Assembly (NCBI GenBank): GCA_001873945.1
Contig: MNYI01000228.1
Span: 1-11,485, forward strand
Length of the DNA: 11,485 nt
Direction of reading: 5' to 3'
DNA from: Candidatus Desantisbacteria bacterium CG2_30_40_21
GTDB taxonomy: Bacteria; UBA9089; CG2-30-40-21
Shown: positions 1-7,543 of the stretch, piece after piece
Position numbering within the stretch: the first letter of the stretch is position 1
Layout: every line of letters begins with the position of its first letter
Translations under genes and position numbers: made by a program
Notes under the pieces: model-generated
What the model was told of the DNA's origin: nothing
The model's input: only the letters and a program-made list of their open reading frames with translations
Databases searched by the model: none

Positions 1-45
1 ACTTGCTTGCTCAATTTGTTGTAAGCAAAAAATGGGGGAAAGTAA

Positions 46-135
46 ATGAAACTGAAATATTTTTCAGATACTGAACAACTCACCACGGAGACACGGAGAC
101 ACAGAGGAAAATCGAAGGACAAATCTCTTATTTGA
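46..135 (+). CDS. Possible 29-codon leader or gene remnant
   Basis: A short frame begins with ATG at 46, just after a good purine-rich ribosome-binding stretch (GGGGGAAAG, 34-42). It encodes a peptide starting MKLKYFSDTEQ and ends in TGA at 133-135, directly abutting the ATG at 136. Its second half is translated from the dispersed repeat at 81-107. It could be a translated leader for the kinase gene, the true 5' end of a gene broken by repeat insertion, or chance. The strong ribosome site is the only positive evidence; no family is recognised. Confidence 0.2.
   Translation: MKLKYFSDTEQLTTETRRHRGKSKDKSLI
81..107. repeat. Dispersed CACGGAGACACGGAGACACAGAGG-type repeat
   Basis: The stretch contains an 8-bp unit (CGGAGACA) repeated in tandem and followed by CAGAGG. 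This is the core of a short intergenic repeat I recognise from many environmental bacterial genomes. A degenerate relative lies at 5686-5704. It sits just before the annotated start of the kinase gene, where the sequence GCTGAACGCAGATTT (142-156) also resembles a common dispersed repeat. Family membership is from memory and unverified. Confidence 0.5.
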
Positions 136-1716
136 ATGTGGCTGAACGCAGATTTTTGGAAATTTGAAGCATTATTCTGTGAATTTATAAAAATTTGCAT
201 TCTGCCAGAAAGCAAGAAAATTTTACTCGTAGAAGACAATCCAGACGATGTATTTATCATCAGAAGGATTCTCAGTAAGGCTACAGAGGGCTTAGAGCTT
301 GAGGTGGCAACTACAGGGGCAGAGGCTCTGGAAAAATTCTCTGCCGGGAGTTTCGACTGCCTTGTGCTTGACTATAACCTACCAGATACAAATGCCTTAG
401 AATTTTTGCAGCATGAAAGATTTCCAGACATCCCGACTATTATTCTTACCGGCTTGAAGGATGAACGGCTTCTTACCGGTGCGTTAAAACTTGGTGTAGT
501 CAATTTTCTTGCAAAAGATGAGATTTCCGGTGATATTCTTCCCAATGCAATCCTGAATGCCCTGTCATCAAAACAAAAAAGCCAATTTCTGGAACAGAAA
601 AAAGAACGGATTTACGAGGGATTAATGGAGTCAATGGGTCAAGGATTGTTTGCCCTTGACTTAAATAATAACATTGTTCTTACCAATCAAAGGATTGCTG
701 AAATTTTAGACTATCAAGAATTTGAGTTATTGGGTAAGCCTGTCTTTAATTTAATAGATGCGAGGGAGATTGAAACCTTTTGGAATGAATATTCTAAGAT
801 TAAATCAGGCAAGAAAACCAATTTTGAGATAACCCTTATATCCAAAACCAAAAATGAAATCCATGCTTTTATTAATCAAACACCATTATTTGATAACAAT
901 GGTGTTTTTAATGGCAGTCTTTCGCTGGTGACAGATATTACCAATTTGAAAGAGATAGAAAAAAAATTGAGAGAGACCGAAAAATTAACTATGATGTCTC
1001 AACTTGCCTCTGAAGTGGCACATGAAATTAGAAATCCATTGGCTGTAATCAAGAGTGGACTCTATCTACTGAGAAAGACATTGTCAGCCGGAAGAGAGGC
1101 AGGTTTGGAACCCTTCCCTACAGATGAGGGCATTTCACGAATAGATAGGGCTGTTGATAGGGTAGAGGCTTATGTGGACAATCTGTTAAATCTTTCAAAA
1201 CCTCCTTCACTCAACTTAAAGACAGTGGGTATAAATGCTCTTATTGAGGAATTCTTAGCAGAAATTCCTCACGAGATTTTTTCAAACATAGAAGTAGTAA
1301 AAGAGTTAGGGGATGACCTTCCACAGGTAAAGGTTGACACAGAGAAATTGAAGCAGGTTTTTATAAATTTGACTAAAAATGCCTCCGAAGCCATGCAGGG
1401 TAAAGGAAAAATACAAATCAATACTTGTAGGCTGCAAATAATTGAAAAGGAATTTATTCAACTGACCTTTGAGGATACAGGATATGGAATCTCAGAGGAG
1501 ATAATAGAGAAGATTTTTGACCCTTTTTATACGACTAAAACCAAGGGAACAGGGTTAGGATTAGCTATCTGCAAGAAAATTATCGATGCCCATCAGGGGA
1601 AAATAGAGGTAAAGAGCAGGGTTGGTGTTGGGACAACAATTGTAATTTGGCTGCCAATTTCTTCCCTAGATAACACAAAACAAATTGTTGACAAATCCCT
1701 ATGCTTTATGATATAA
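136..1716 (+). CDS. REC-PAS sensor histidine kinase
   Basis: This is a cytoplasmic two-component sensor kinase with an N-terminal receiver domain. The receiver (about residues 28-145) shows the acidic pair in VEDNPDD (34-38), phospho-acceptor D79 (VLDYNLPD), T105 and K127. A PAS domain follows (about 155-272, MGQGLFALDLNNNIV onward). The dimerisation/phosphotransfer domain has the H-box EVAHEIRNP with phospho-accepting His at about 296. The ATPase domain shows the N box (NLTKNASEAM, about 411-420), G1 (DTGYGIS, 447), F box (FDPFYTTK) and G2 (GTGLGLAI, 471). There is no signal peptide or transmembrane segment, so it probably senses an intracellular cue or is controlled by phosphorylation of its receiver. 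No separate response regulator is visible nearby. The start is uncertain: the ATG at 136 has no close ribosome site, and the first 25 residues precede the receiver fold and partly derive from repeat-like DNA. Its last codons double as a promoter for the next gene. Confidence 0.9.
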   Translation: MWLNADFWKFEALFCEFIKICILPESKKILLVEDNPDDVFIIRRILSKATEGLELEVATTGAEALEKFSAGSFDCLVLDYNLPDTNALEFLQHERFPDIPTIILTGLKDERLLTGALKLGVVNFLAKDEISGDILPNAILNALSSKQKSQFLEQKKERIYEGLMESMGQGLFALDLNNNIVLTNQRIAEILDYQEFELLGKPVFNLIDAREIETFWNEYSKIKSGKKTNFEITLISKTKNEIHAFINQTPLFDNNGVFNGSLSLVTDITNLKEIEKKLRETEKLTMMSQLASEVAHEIRNPLAVIKSGLYLLRKTLSAGREAGLEPFPTDEGISRIDRAVDRVEAYVDNLLNLSKPPSLNLKTVGINALIEEFLAEIPHEIFSNIEVVKELGDDLPQVKVDTEKLKQVFINLTKNASEAMQGKGKIQINTCRLQIIEKEFIQLTFEDTGYGISEEIIEKIFDPFYTTKTKGTGLGLAICKKIIDAHQGKIEVKSRVGVGTTIVIWLPISSLDNTKQIVDKSLCFMI

Positions 1717-1717
1717 T
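1688..1717 (+). promoter_or_regulatory. Near-consensus sigma70-type promoter
   Basis: A perfect -35 box TTGACA (1688-1693) and a perfect -10 box TATAAT (1712-1717) are separated by 18 bp. The TGA just before the -10 box also fits an extended -10 (TGn). The -10 box contains the TAA stop codon of the kinase gene (1714-1716). Initiation about 7 bases downstream would leave a 5' leader of roughly 35 bases before the ATG at 1760. It should drive the coiled-coil/TPR gene, and perhaps the FecR gene, separately from the kinase. Confidence 0.75.
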
Positions 1718-1746
1718 ATTCATTGAGTTTGAGTGAATAATATTTC

Positions 1747-1753
1747 AGGGGGT
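1747..1753 (+). promoter_or_regulatory. Ribosome-binding site deciding the 1760 start
   Basis: AGGGGGT lies 6 bases before the ATG at 1760. This favours that codon over the in-frame GTG at 1733, which would put the ribosome site inside the coding region and add nine residues ahead of the signal peptide. Confidence 0.7.
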
Positions 1754-1759
1754 ACAATT

Positions 1760-3712
1760 ATGATTAAGGTCAGATTATTGGTATTGATTATGTTTGTTGG
1801 CATATTATCATCCTCATGGGTAGGGGCAGAGGAGGAAAAGGGCGTTGATGAATTGCAGGCAGAGCTTAATCTATCTCAGATTAAACTAAAAAGAATAAGT
1901 GATCAGAAGGATGCTTTATCAAAGGAATATAATGCTTGTGTGATAGAACGAGATAAAAATGCTGAAAATATTAAGCAATTAACAATATCTATTAACCAAA
2001 AAGAAGACGAAAAAGCTAAAATTCAGCAGGATGCAAAAAAAGAAATAGATGGAATCAAGAAACAACTTGCAGATGCAATGGATGAAGGCATAAATCTACA
2101 GGCACAGTTAAAGGAAAAGATGCAGGTAGTAAAAGATAAAAATGCCGAGATTGGCACCCTTAATACAAGGCTTAGCAGCGAGAAGGAACAATCTGCAATT
2201 CAACAGAAAGATTTACAAGCTCAGCAGGGAAAACTACAAAAGGAGATAGATGGACTAACAGCAACATTAAAAGAAAAGGAGAATACCATAGTTAAAGTCG
2301 AAGGACAGATGACTACAATTGGAAACCAGCTTAAAGAAATAAGTGCGACTCTTGAAAAATATAAGACAGATGAGGTGCAAACAGCTGCCTTAAAAGAAAA
2401 CCTGAATAAAGAAAAGGATGCTGTCCAACAATCTTCCATAGAAATGGCAAAAATAAAGGCAGAATCAACTGCTTTGAATAATCAATTAACTGAAAGGTTA
2501 AACCAGTTAATGAAGGGTATCGTGCCTGAAGAGATTAAAAAGGAGCAGAATCAAAAACAATTAGATTATGCGAAAAGACTCAATTCCATGAAATTAAAAG
2601 AGATAAATGCCTACACTATCATGGAATTGGAGAGATATGTGGCAAATTATCTTGGGTCAGAAAATAGTGATGAGATTCAATTTGCTGTGGGTCAATTATA
2701 TGAAGATGGAAAAAAATACAATGAAGCAGCAGCAGTCTATGCCAAACTGATCTGTATTTGGACTACCGGAACATTTGTTTCTAAGGCAAAGGGCAAAATC
2801 AGAGATATGGAAAAGGCGAAAAAGATTACTAAGAAATTTTCTCAAAAGCTGCTCTCCCTTTCGTGTGAGGGTGAGAGTAGGAAAAGGGAAGAAAAATGGT
2901 TTAATTATATCAAACAGCTTTTTACAATTGTAAATACATCGCTTTATCCCTACATTGACCATGAATTGGATGAGTTTTTAAGGTGTTATCCAATAGTCTT
3001 TGATGCGTATCAAGTAAAGGTTCAAAATCTCCTCCGGATGAAAAATCAGGAGTATCTGGCTATCGCTACTTATGTGAAAACCATTCAGTTGTATCCAAAT
3101 CAACCTCAAATTGCTCAGGTATATTTTGAGATTGGAAGGATATTTGATACAATTAAGGATTACCAGAATGCAGTTTCTTTTTATCAAGATGGTGTTGCAA
3201 AGTTTCCAGATAATACCAATGCCCCGAAATATCTATTGGAAAGTGCCAGAATTTGGGCTAACAAATTAAAGAATGCTAATAAAGCCATTAAATCTTATGA
3301 GACAATCATTGCTGCATATCCCAAGAGTGAGCAGTCCCCTGTGGCACTATTTGAATTGGGCAGGTTATTTGAACAACTTAAGCGATATGAGCAGGTTATT
3401 GAGGCATACAACAGAATAGTTAAGGAATATCCTCAAAGCTCCATAGCCCCATTAGTTCTTATTACCATAGGAGAATGCTATGAAAAGATAAGTGATTATG
3501 AACAGGCTGCAAATAGCTATTCTCAGCTTTATCAACAATATCCAAAGGATTCTCGCACACCTGAAATGCTTTATCGTGCTGGTCAACTGCAGGAAGATAA
3601 TCTAAATAGTTTAGACAAGGCAATTGAGATTTATCAATTAATTCTTAAGAACTTTGCAGACAATTCGTATGCTAAAAAAGCAGAGGGAAGGATAAAGAAG
3701 CTTACAAAATAA
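1760..3712 (+). CDS. Secreted coiled-coil and TPR-repeat protein
   Basis: A 650-residue protein with a cleavable signal peptide (MIKVRLLVLIMFVGILSSSWVGA, probable cut after residue 23; no lipobox Cys). It is therefore expected in the periplasm. Residues about 28-250 are a long Lys/Glu/Gln-rich heptad-like coiled coil. The C-terminal part (about 430-650) holds five or six TPR-like repeats with the A..FY..V...P pattern, for example YQNAVSFYQDGVAKFPD and YEQVIEAYNRIVKEYPQ. This resembles the periplasmic CpoB/YbgF and BamD-type TPR scaffolds, but the long coiled coil is different and I cannot assign a specific family. Between the two parts, residues about 365-378 are encoded by what looks like an in-frame dispersed repeat (2852-2888). 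The likely role, inferred only, is scaffolding or protein-protein contacts in the envelope, perhaps with the downstream outer-membrane protein, whose start lies 58 bases after this stop. Confidence 0.8.
   Translation: MIKVRLLVLIMFVGILSSSWVGAEEEKGVDELQAELNLSQIKLKRISDQKDALSKEYNACVIERDKNAENIKQLTISINQKEDEKAKIQQDAKKEIDGIKKQLADAMDEGINLQAQLKEKMQVVKDKNAEIGTLNTRLSSEKEQSAIQQKDLQAQQGKLQKEIDGLTATLKEKENTIVKVEGQMTTIGNQLKEISATLEKYKTDEVQTAALKENLNKEKDAVQQSSIEMAKIKAESTALNNQLTERLNQLMKGIVPEEIKKEQNQKQLDYAKRLNSMKLKEINAYTIMELERYVANYLGSENSDEIQFAVGQLYEDGKKYNEAAAVYAKLICIWTTGTFVSKAKGKIRDMEKAKKITKKFSQKLLSLSCEGESRKREEKWFNYIKQLFTIVNTSLYPYIDHELDEFLRCYPIVFDAYQVKVQNLLRMKNQEYLAIATYVKTIQLYPNQPQIAQVYFEIGRIFDTIKDYQNAVSFYQDGVAKFPDNTNAPKYLLESARIWANKLKNANKAIKSYETIIAAYPKSEQSPVALFELGRLFEQLKRYEQVIEAYNRIVKEYPQSSIAPLVLITIGECYEKISDYEQAANSYSQLYQQYPKDSRTPEMLYRAGQLQEDNLNSLDKAIEIYQLILKNFADNSYAKKAEGRIKKLTK
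2852..2888. repeat. Dispersed repeat inserted in frame in TPR gene
   Basis: The segment reads CTCTCCCTTTCGTGTGAGGG then GTGAGAG and GGAAAAGGG, matching a common dispersed, partly palindromic repeat of environmental genomes (CCCTCTCCC...GAGGGTGAGGG type). Short inverted pieces occur (CCCT 2857-2860 with AGGG 2868-2871; CTCTC with GAGAG). The opposite strand would translate as PTLTLTRKGEQL, the familiar signature of this repeat class. In the gene it is read as LSLSCEGESRKREE without breaking the frame. Confidence 0.5.
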
Positions 3713-3755
3713 AGGCAATGGAACAATGTGTCATATAATGGCACATATTTTATAC

Positions 3756-3763
3756 GAGGAGGT
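3756..3763 (+). promoter_or_regulatory. Strong ribosome-binding site for FecR/barrel gene
   Basis: GAGGAGGT lies 7 bases before the ATG at 3771 and fixes the start there. The longer frame from 3726 would place 15 unlikely residues before a classic signal peptide. Confidence 0.8.
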
Positions 3764-3770
3764 AGGAGAG

Positions 3771-5660
3771 ATGAAAAAGGCAGGTGTAGGTAGGCTAATC
3801 TATTTGATAGGGGTCTTTTGCGTACTTCTTATCCCTATCCATGCAAGTGCAACCACCACCACTACTCAGGAACAAGAAATTATCCTGACTAAGGTGTCTG
3901 GACGGGTAGAGGTGCAAAATATTGGTGAGGTAAAATGGAAAAAAGCAGAGGTTGGGATGAAACTTAAATCCAATCAACGCATAAGAACCTTTGAAAAAAG
4001 TCGAGCATACCTTGATCTTGGTGAAGGTTCTTCTATGGTTATGGGCTTGGATTCTATCATGGATATTCTGGAATTGAAGAAACAAATTGAAGGACAAAAT
4101 GGGTTTGCTTCTAAGGTTAAACTCTGGATAGGTAAGATTCGCACTGAGATTAAAAAATTAGACAAAGATTCAAGTTTTGAGGTTGTTACACCTACAACCA
4201 TAGCTGGTGTTAGAGGCACTAAATGGAGCAATTTTGTTATGGATGATGACTCATCTTCAGTCTTTGTAGAAGATGGAAATGTCTGGCTGGAAAACCTGAG
4301 CGGCAATCAAAAATACATGGCTTCAAAGGGTCAAATCTCTAATATTACACCAGTTGGAGATATATCAATACCTACCTTTGTTACCCCTGAGCAGCAAAAG
4401 GAATTTGAAAAACAATGGCAGGAAGAGGTGGAACCAGCCAAAAAAGAAGAGGTTAAAAAAGCAGAGGCAGAAGAGTCTTTACCATCACCGGCAGTTACTG
4501 AAGAAAAACCAGATAAAAAAGGTAAAAAGGGCATAACCTGTGGCGGATTAGTAGGCTCAAGAATGATTGATGGTAAAAGCTATAGTGAGATTATTTTTCA
4601 GCCTGACATCAGTCTTGGCAAACTTGGCATTGGTTTGAATATACTTGCACGGTGGAATGAAGATGGTTTCAGAAAGAAAGATTATGATGATGCCGGCAAT
4701 ATTATCCGTTATGTTCGCTGGGCTGAAAAGGGGGACAAGCCTCTTTATGCCCGTTTGGGGACATTAGACAGGGCTATTCTTGGACATGGATTTATTCTTA
4801 ACCATTACTCCAATCAAGGCACTGATACCAGTAAAAATATACTTGGTTCTGAAATCGATGTGAACCTGAAAAATAGTGGTGTGGAAACCGTGGTTAATAA
4901 TATAACTGACCCCAGACTTTTTGGCGGTAGGGTTTACTGTAAGCCATTAAAGATGCTCAAGATAGATATTCCTATCTTGAGCAGGATTGATCTTGGATTA
5001 AGCGGTGTAACTGATACTGAACCTCAACAGGGAAACAAGGATTCCCTTACAGTTTATGGCGTTGACCTTGGCATGCCTATCTTTGGAAACCTGCTGAAAG
5101 TTTATGCGGATACGGCTAAAATACAGGACTTTGGACATGGAATGGCTTATGGTTTAGGGGGCGAAAAACATATTGGCTGGATAGATGCTAATCTTGGATA
5201 TAAGATTGAGATGAGAAATTTAGGTGAAAAATTTGTTCCGGGTGTTTTTAATTCCCTCTATGAGGTGATGAGACCGGGCACTTCGTCCCTCTCTTCTGCC
5301 AAAAAATCAAGCGGATGGTATGGAGAAACCTCATTAGGGATACTCAAGGCTATTAATATGGAGTTTTCCATGGAAAACTTTAAGGAAGGTGAGCCAAGGG
5401 TACATGGTGGATTGAAGGTAAATAGCGAGCTTATCTCTCGAATAACTAAAAAAAATATAGGTGTTTCCTTTTCTTATGATCAAGTAAGAGAAAAAGGAGA
5501 CAATTTGTTTAATCTTAATGCTAAAAACAGTGTAACCACTCAGGAGATAATCTATGGGTTGAATGATAATGTAATTCTATCCTATATCTATCGGGGGATT
5601 ATCGATAAGAATGGGGTAAAGACTAAAACCGCATCTTTGGCAACAAAGATGGCTTTTTAA
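3771..5660 (+). CDS. FecR-domain outer-membrane beta-barrel protein
   Basis: A 629-residue secreted protein. The signal peptide runs from MKKAGVGRLIYLIGVFCVLL to HASA, with cleavage near residue 27. Residues about 35-180 are a FecR-type domain: ILTKVSGRVEV, then the GMKLKSNQRIRTFEKSRAYL and TPTTIAGVRGTKW motifs and an EDGNVWL strand. A Lys/Glu/Pro-rich linker (about 210-260) leads to a region of alternating strands (about 263-629) containing ARLGTLDRAILGHGFILNHY and ending in Phe, the usual C-terminal signal for outer-membrane barrel insertion. FecR itself is a periplasmic regulator of iron uptake, but stand-alone FecR domains are widespread, and nothing here points to iron (no FecI sigma factor, no TonB receptor). 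The parsimonious reading is a barrel carrying a periplasmic FecR domain. It shares a transcription unit with the TPR gene and ends in an overlapping terminator. Confidence 0.8.
   Translation: MKKAGVGRLIYLIGVFCVLLIPIHASATTTTTQEQEIILTKVSGRVEVQNIGEVKWKKAEVGMKLKSNQRIRTFEKSRAYLDLGEGSSMVMGLDSIMDILELKKQIEGQNGFASKVKLWIGKIRTEIKKLDKDSSFEVVTPTTIAGVRGTKWSNFVMDDDSSSVFVEDGNVWLENLSGNQKYMASKGQISNITPVGDISIPTFVTPEQQKEFEKQWQEEVEPAKKEEVKKAEAEESLPSPAVTEEKPDKKGKKGITCGGLVGSRMIDGKSYSEIIFQPDISLGKLGIGLNILARWNEDGFRKKDYDDAGNIIRYVRWAEKGDKPLYARLGTLDRAILGHGFILNHYSNQGTDTSKNILGSEIDVNLKNSGVETVVNNITDPRLFGGRVYCKPLKMLKIDIPILSRIDLGLSGVTDTEPQQGNKDSLTVYGVDLGMPIFGNLLKVYADTAKIQDFGHGMAYGLGGEKHIGWIDANLGYKIEMRNLGEKFVPGVFNSLYEVMRPGTSSLSSAKKSSGWYGETSLGILKAINMEFSMENFKEGEPRVHGGLKVNSELISRITKKNIGVSFSYDQVREKGDNLFNLNAKNSVTTQEIIYGLNDNVILSYIYRGIIDKNGVKTKTASLATKMAF
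5632..5658 (+). terminator. Intrinsic terminator overlapping the gene end
   Basis: A perfect 8-bp stem, CATCTTTG (5632-5639) with CAAAGATG (5644-5651), closes on a GCAA tetraloop of the stable GNRA type. It is followed by GC and five T (5654-5658). The hairpin lies inside the last codons of the FecR/barrel gene, whose TAA is at 5658-5660. The stem is only moderately GC-rich and the T-run is short, so efficiency is uncertain. Confidence 0.5.
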
Positions 5661-5685
5661 GGAATCGGGGTTGTGCTACTCAGTT

Positions 5686-5704
5686 ACCACGGGGAACAGA
5701 GGGG
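5686..5704. repeat. Degenerate CACGG...CAGAGG dispersed repeat
   Basis: ACCACGGGGAACAGAGGGG resembles a shortened, mutated copy of the repeat at 81-107, sharing ACCACGG and ACAGAGG. It is a second copy in the same strand orientation flanking the three-gene cluster. Confidence 0.35.
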
Positions 5705-5744
5705 ACGCAACCCTTTTCCGTCCTATTTGGGCTGAATTGTATAC

Positions 5745-5906
5745 TATACTCAAGTGGGGCATAAATTGCGTTTTTCGCTGGTCTTAATCAACGATAGCTG
5801 CGTTGTTCAGGTGAGCAATAGTACACTATTGCTCACCTTCACGCCTTGCTCTCCTTGATTAATTCTCACTTGAGAAAAATCGCAATTTGTGCCCCACTTG
5901 AGTATA
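5745..5906. mobile_element. MITE-like 162-bp palindromic element
   Basis: Terminal arms at 5745-5770 (starting TATACTCAAGTGGGGC) and 5881-5906 (ending GCCCCACTTGAGTATA) are inverted repeats of 26 bp with a single difference (T at 5762 opposite G at 5889), still a G-U pair in RNA. In the centre, AGGTGAGCAATAGT (5809-5822) and ACTATTGCTCACCT (5825-5838) form a perfect 14-bp inverted repeat around two bases. In between, TTAATCAA (5784-5791) pairs with TTGATTAA (5855-5862). The whole element can fold into one long hairpin. TA dinucleotides at both ends fit an IS630/Tc1-type TA target, though this is inference. It has no coding capacity. Lying between convergent genes, it could also act as a bidirectional transcription barrier. 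Confidence 0.7.
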
Positions 5907-5980
5907 TTTCGTAACTGTTCACACCCTCTAAATGACAGCCGCAAGAAGGACAATCTTCGTGCCCCCGTGAAAACTGCACA

Positions 5981-7543
5981 CTATTCCATTACCCAGACCC
6001 CACATGGCACCACCCGTTCAAACGGTGTACCACCCCCATGGGTGTATGGTTGATGGGATTTTCTCAAGTAGCGGAAACCATGGTCGGAAAGGATAAATAT
6101 CAGACTATCTGGCTGAAACCGTTTCAAAAATGGGACAACATTGCCCTTTAGATCCAATTCTATTCCCTGATAAAGATGATACAAGTCTTCTGTTGCATGA
6201 TGAATTCTGCTATCAATTAGATTGAAGTTAATTACCTTCAGCCTTACAGTAGAAGAGATAAAATCAATCAGTTCATCCTGATGATAAATCCTGTCCGCAG
6301 CAACAATCATGGAAAACTCTTCATCTAATATTTTGCCAAATGGCTCTTCCATGGTAGCACCTCTATCTGTCCCAAGTATTGCCCTTCTGTTTACCTGGGT
6401 TGTGGTTGGTTCAAGAGCGAGAAGAGAGATAACCTCGACTAACTTGTGCTGTGGAAATGATGACTCAAGATGGGGCAGGAGATATGTCCAGAGATCCCAT
6501 CTCATTCCATCCAGAATAATAATGTATGCATTACTACAGGGATATTTAGTCCGATAAATCTGATAAATTTGTGGAATAAAGTCAGCAGTTGTCTTGAATG
6601 GAATGACTTTTTGTCTGAATTTATCCATATATCCCTCAATCCTTTCCTCAACCTCAGAGGAAAGCTCATCCACAAGTGTCCGAGGCAAGAATTCCTGCCT
6701 GAGATTCAGGGAAAGTAATCGTTCAAGCATAAAGTTTATTTTGGAAATATTATCCGTATACTCAGCAACAATATCCCCTGTCTGAGGCAACACCTTTGAC
6801 ACATGAGATGTGTTCAGTATAGAGAGGATATGGCAAAAATCATTCATCAGATCAAAATGAGGCCATTTCTGGGGTTCTTTCATCCTTTGGGTATACTCTG
6901 GGCAGACAATCCCCTTTGAGGCAGCATCCCTGGCACCTGCCATCATCTGTTTCAAAAGACAACACCCCGCCTGTCTTGAGACAAACTCAAACACATGCTC
7001 ATTTCGGATAAATTCACAAAGCTCCTGCAAGGAAAGGGTATTTATCTTCAATTCATCCAGTATCTCATCCCGTATTGAGGATTTGAGTTGTGCCTCTATT
7101 GATGCTGGATAATGACCGTTAGCCTCAAGCAATCGCTTCCCATGTTCAATCAATCGATTAATCCCCTGCATGTCTATATGATAGTGTCCCCTCAAAACCA
7201 TACTTTCGCTTACTTCATCATGCTGGGCAAGGCAATAAGTAATCCAGAATGCCTCCTTGAATCTTTCCTCATCTTCAGCAATCACATCTCTGACAGGTAG
7301 GTAATCATCAAGCCCTGTCCCCTGATTCTGGTGTCGTGGCTTAATATGGATATACACATCATCGGATAGAGAGGCAACACCTCTGGCAGGTGCTGCCTCC
7401 TTTGCCTCCAGCCATTCATTGATAATATCAAGCAGATCATGCTTAGAAAACCTTCTCCCCTCAAGCCGCAGGAAAAGTTCATTAATATCCCTTTCCACAA
7501 CAAGTACCTGTCCCATCAATGCCTTACTTATTTGTGCCATCAT
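5981..7543 (-). CDS. pglZ: PglZ-domain phosphatase-fold protein (BREX/Pgl type)
   Basis: A PglZ-family protein of about 520 residues. The first 330 residues are mainly helical and unassigned. The C-terminal third is the PglZ domain of the alkaline phosphatase superfamily. It contains IILDGMRWD (about 342-350, metal ligand Asp), EPTTTQVNR (about 378-386, candidate Thr nucleophile), DSRIHHATEDL (His/Asp ligands, about 444-454), LSDHGF (about 485-490) and the HGGGTPFERVVP signature (about 502-513). All catalytic positions appear intact. In BREX and Pgl phage defence, PglZ is a core component partnered with a large ATPase, and here it directly follows such a gene. This protein is shorter than the BREX-1 and Pgl versions I recall (over 650 aa). 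Start choice: ATG at 7543 or 7540 (AGG just upstream) overlaps the ATPase end by about 20 bases. ATG at 7516, with TAAGG before it, is also possible. The frame opens further to 7591 but without a ribosome site. Exact role, and phosphatase versus nuclease activity, are unknown. Confidence 0.85.
   Translation of the reverse strand: MMAQISKALMGQVLVVERDINELFLRLEGRRFSKHDLLDIINEWLEAKEAAPARGVASLSDDVYIHIKPRHQNQGTGLDDYLPVRDVIAEDEERFKEAFWITYCLAQHDEVSESMVLRGHYHIDMQGINRLIEHGKRLLEANGHYPASIEAQLKSSIRDEILDELKINTLSLQELCEFIRNEHVFEFVSRQAGCCLLKQMMAGARDAASKGIVCPEYTQRMKEPQKWPHFDLMNDFCHILSILNTSHVSKVLPQTGDIVAEYTDNISKINFMLERLLSLNLRQEFLPRTLVDELSSEVEERIEGYMDKFRQKVIPFKTTADFIPQIYQIYRTKYPCSNAYIIILDGMRWDLWTYLLPHLESSFPQHKLVEVISLLALEPTTTQVNRRAILGTDRGATMEEPFGKILDEEFSMIVAADRIYHQDELIDFISSTVRLKVINFNLIDSRIHHATEDLYHLYQGIELDLKGNVVPFLKRFQPDSLIFILSDHGFRYLRKSHQPYTHGGGTPFERVVPCGVWVME

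Larger units (their letters stand above)
5661..5980. other. Convergent intergenic region, repeat-filled
   Basis: No credible gene lies here between the converging FecR/barrel and pglZ genes. It holds the degenerate CACGG-type repeat at 5686-5704, a weak 5-bp inverted pair (GGACG 5703-5707 with CGTCC 5719-5723), and the 162-bp hairpin element at 5745-5906. The remaining 74 bases next to the pglZ stop show no clear terminator on the minus strand. Confidence 0.7.

Noticed and set aside
81..107. CRISPR-like tandem repeat
   Set aside because: The 8-bp period is too short, there are no spacers, and no cas genes are present; it fits a dispersed intergenic repeat.
2696..2962. Minus-strand 88-aa frame within the TPR gene
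   Set aside because: Shadow of the real gene; its striking PTLTLTRKGEQL stretch comes from the dispersed repeat, not from a protein family.
3734..3739. TATAAT upstream of the FecR/barrel gene as a separate promoter
   Set aside because: No recognisable -35 box at 16-18 bp and no extended -10 TG; in AT-rich intergenic DNA a lone hexamer is weak evidence.
3795..4306. Minus-strand frames of 100 and 110 aa opposite the FecR domain
   Set aside because: They lie opposite a convincing secreted FecR protein, overlap each other and show no domain or ribosome site.
5745..5906. Integron attC site or tRNA-like structure
   Set aside because: No integrase or attC core-site sequences, and no cloverleaf or anticodon arm; the long symmetrical arms fit a MITE-like palindrome.
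5907..5980. Minus-strand terminator after pglZ
   Set aside because: Only a small weak stem around GAAG/CTTC without a T-run; not convincing.
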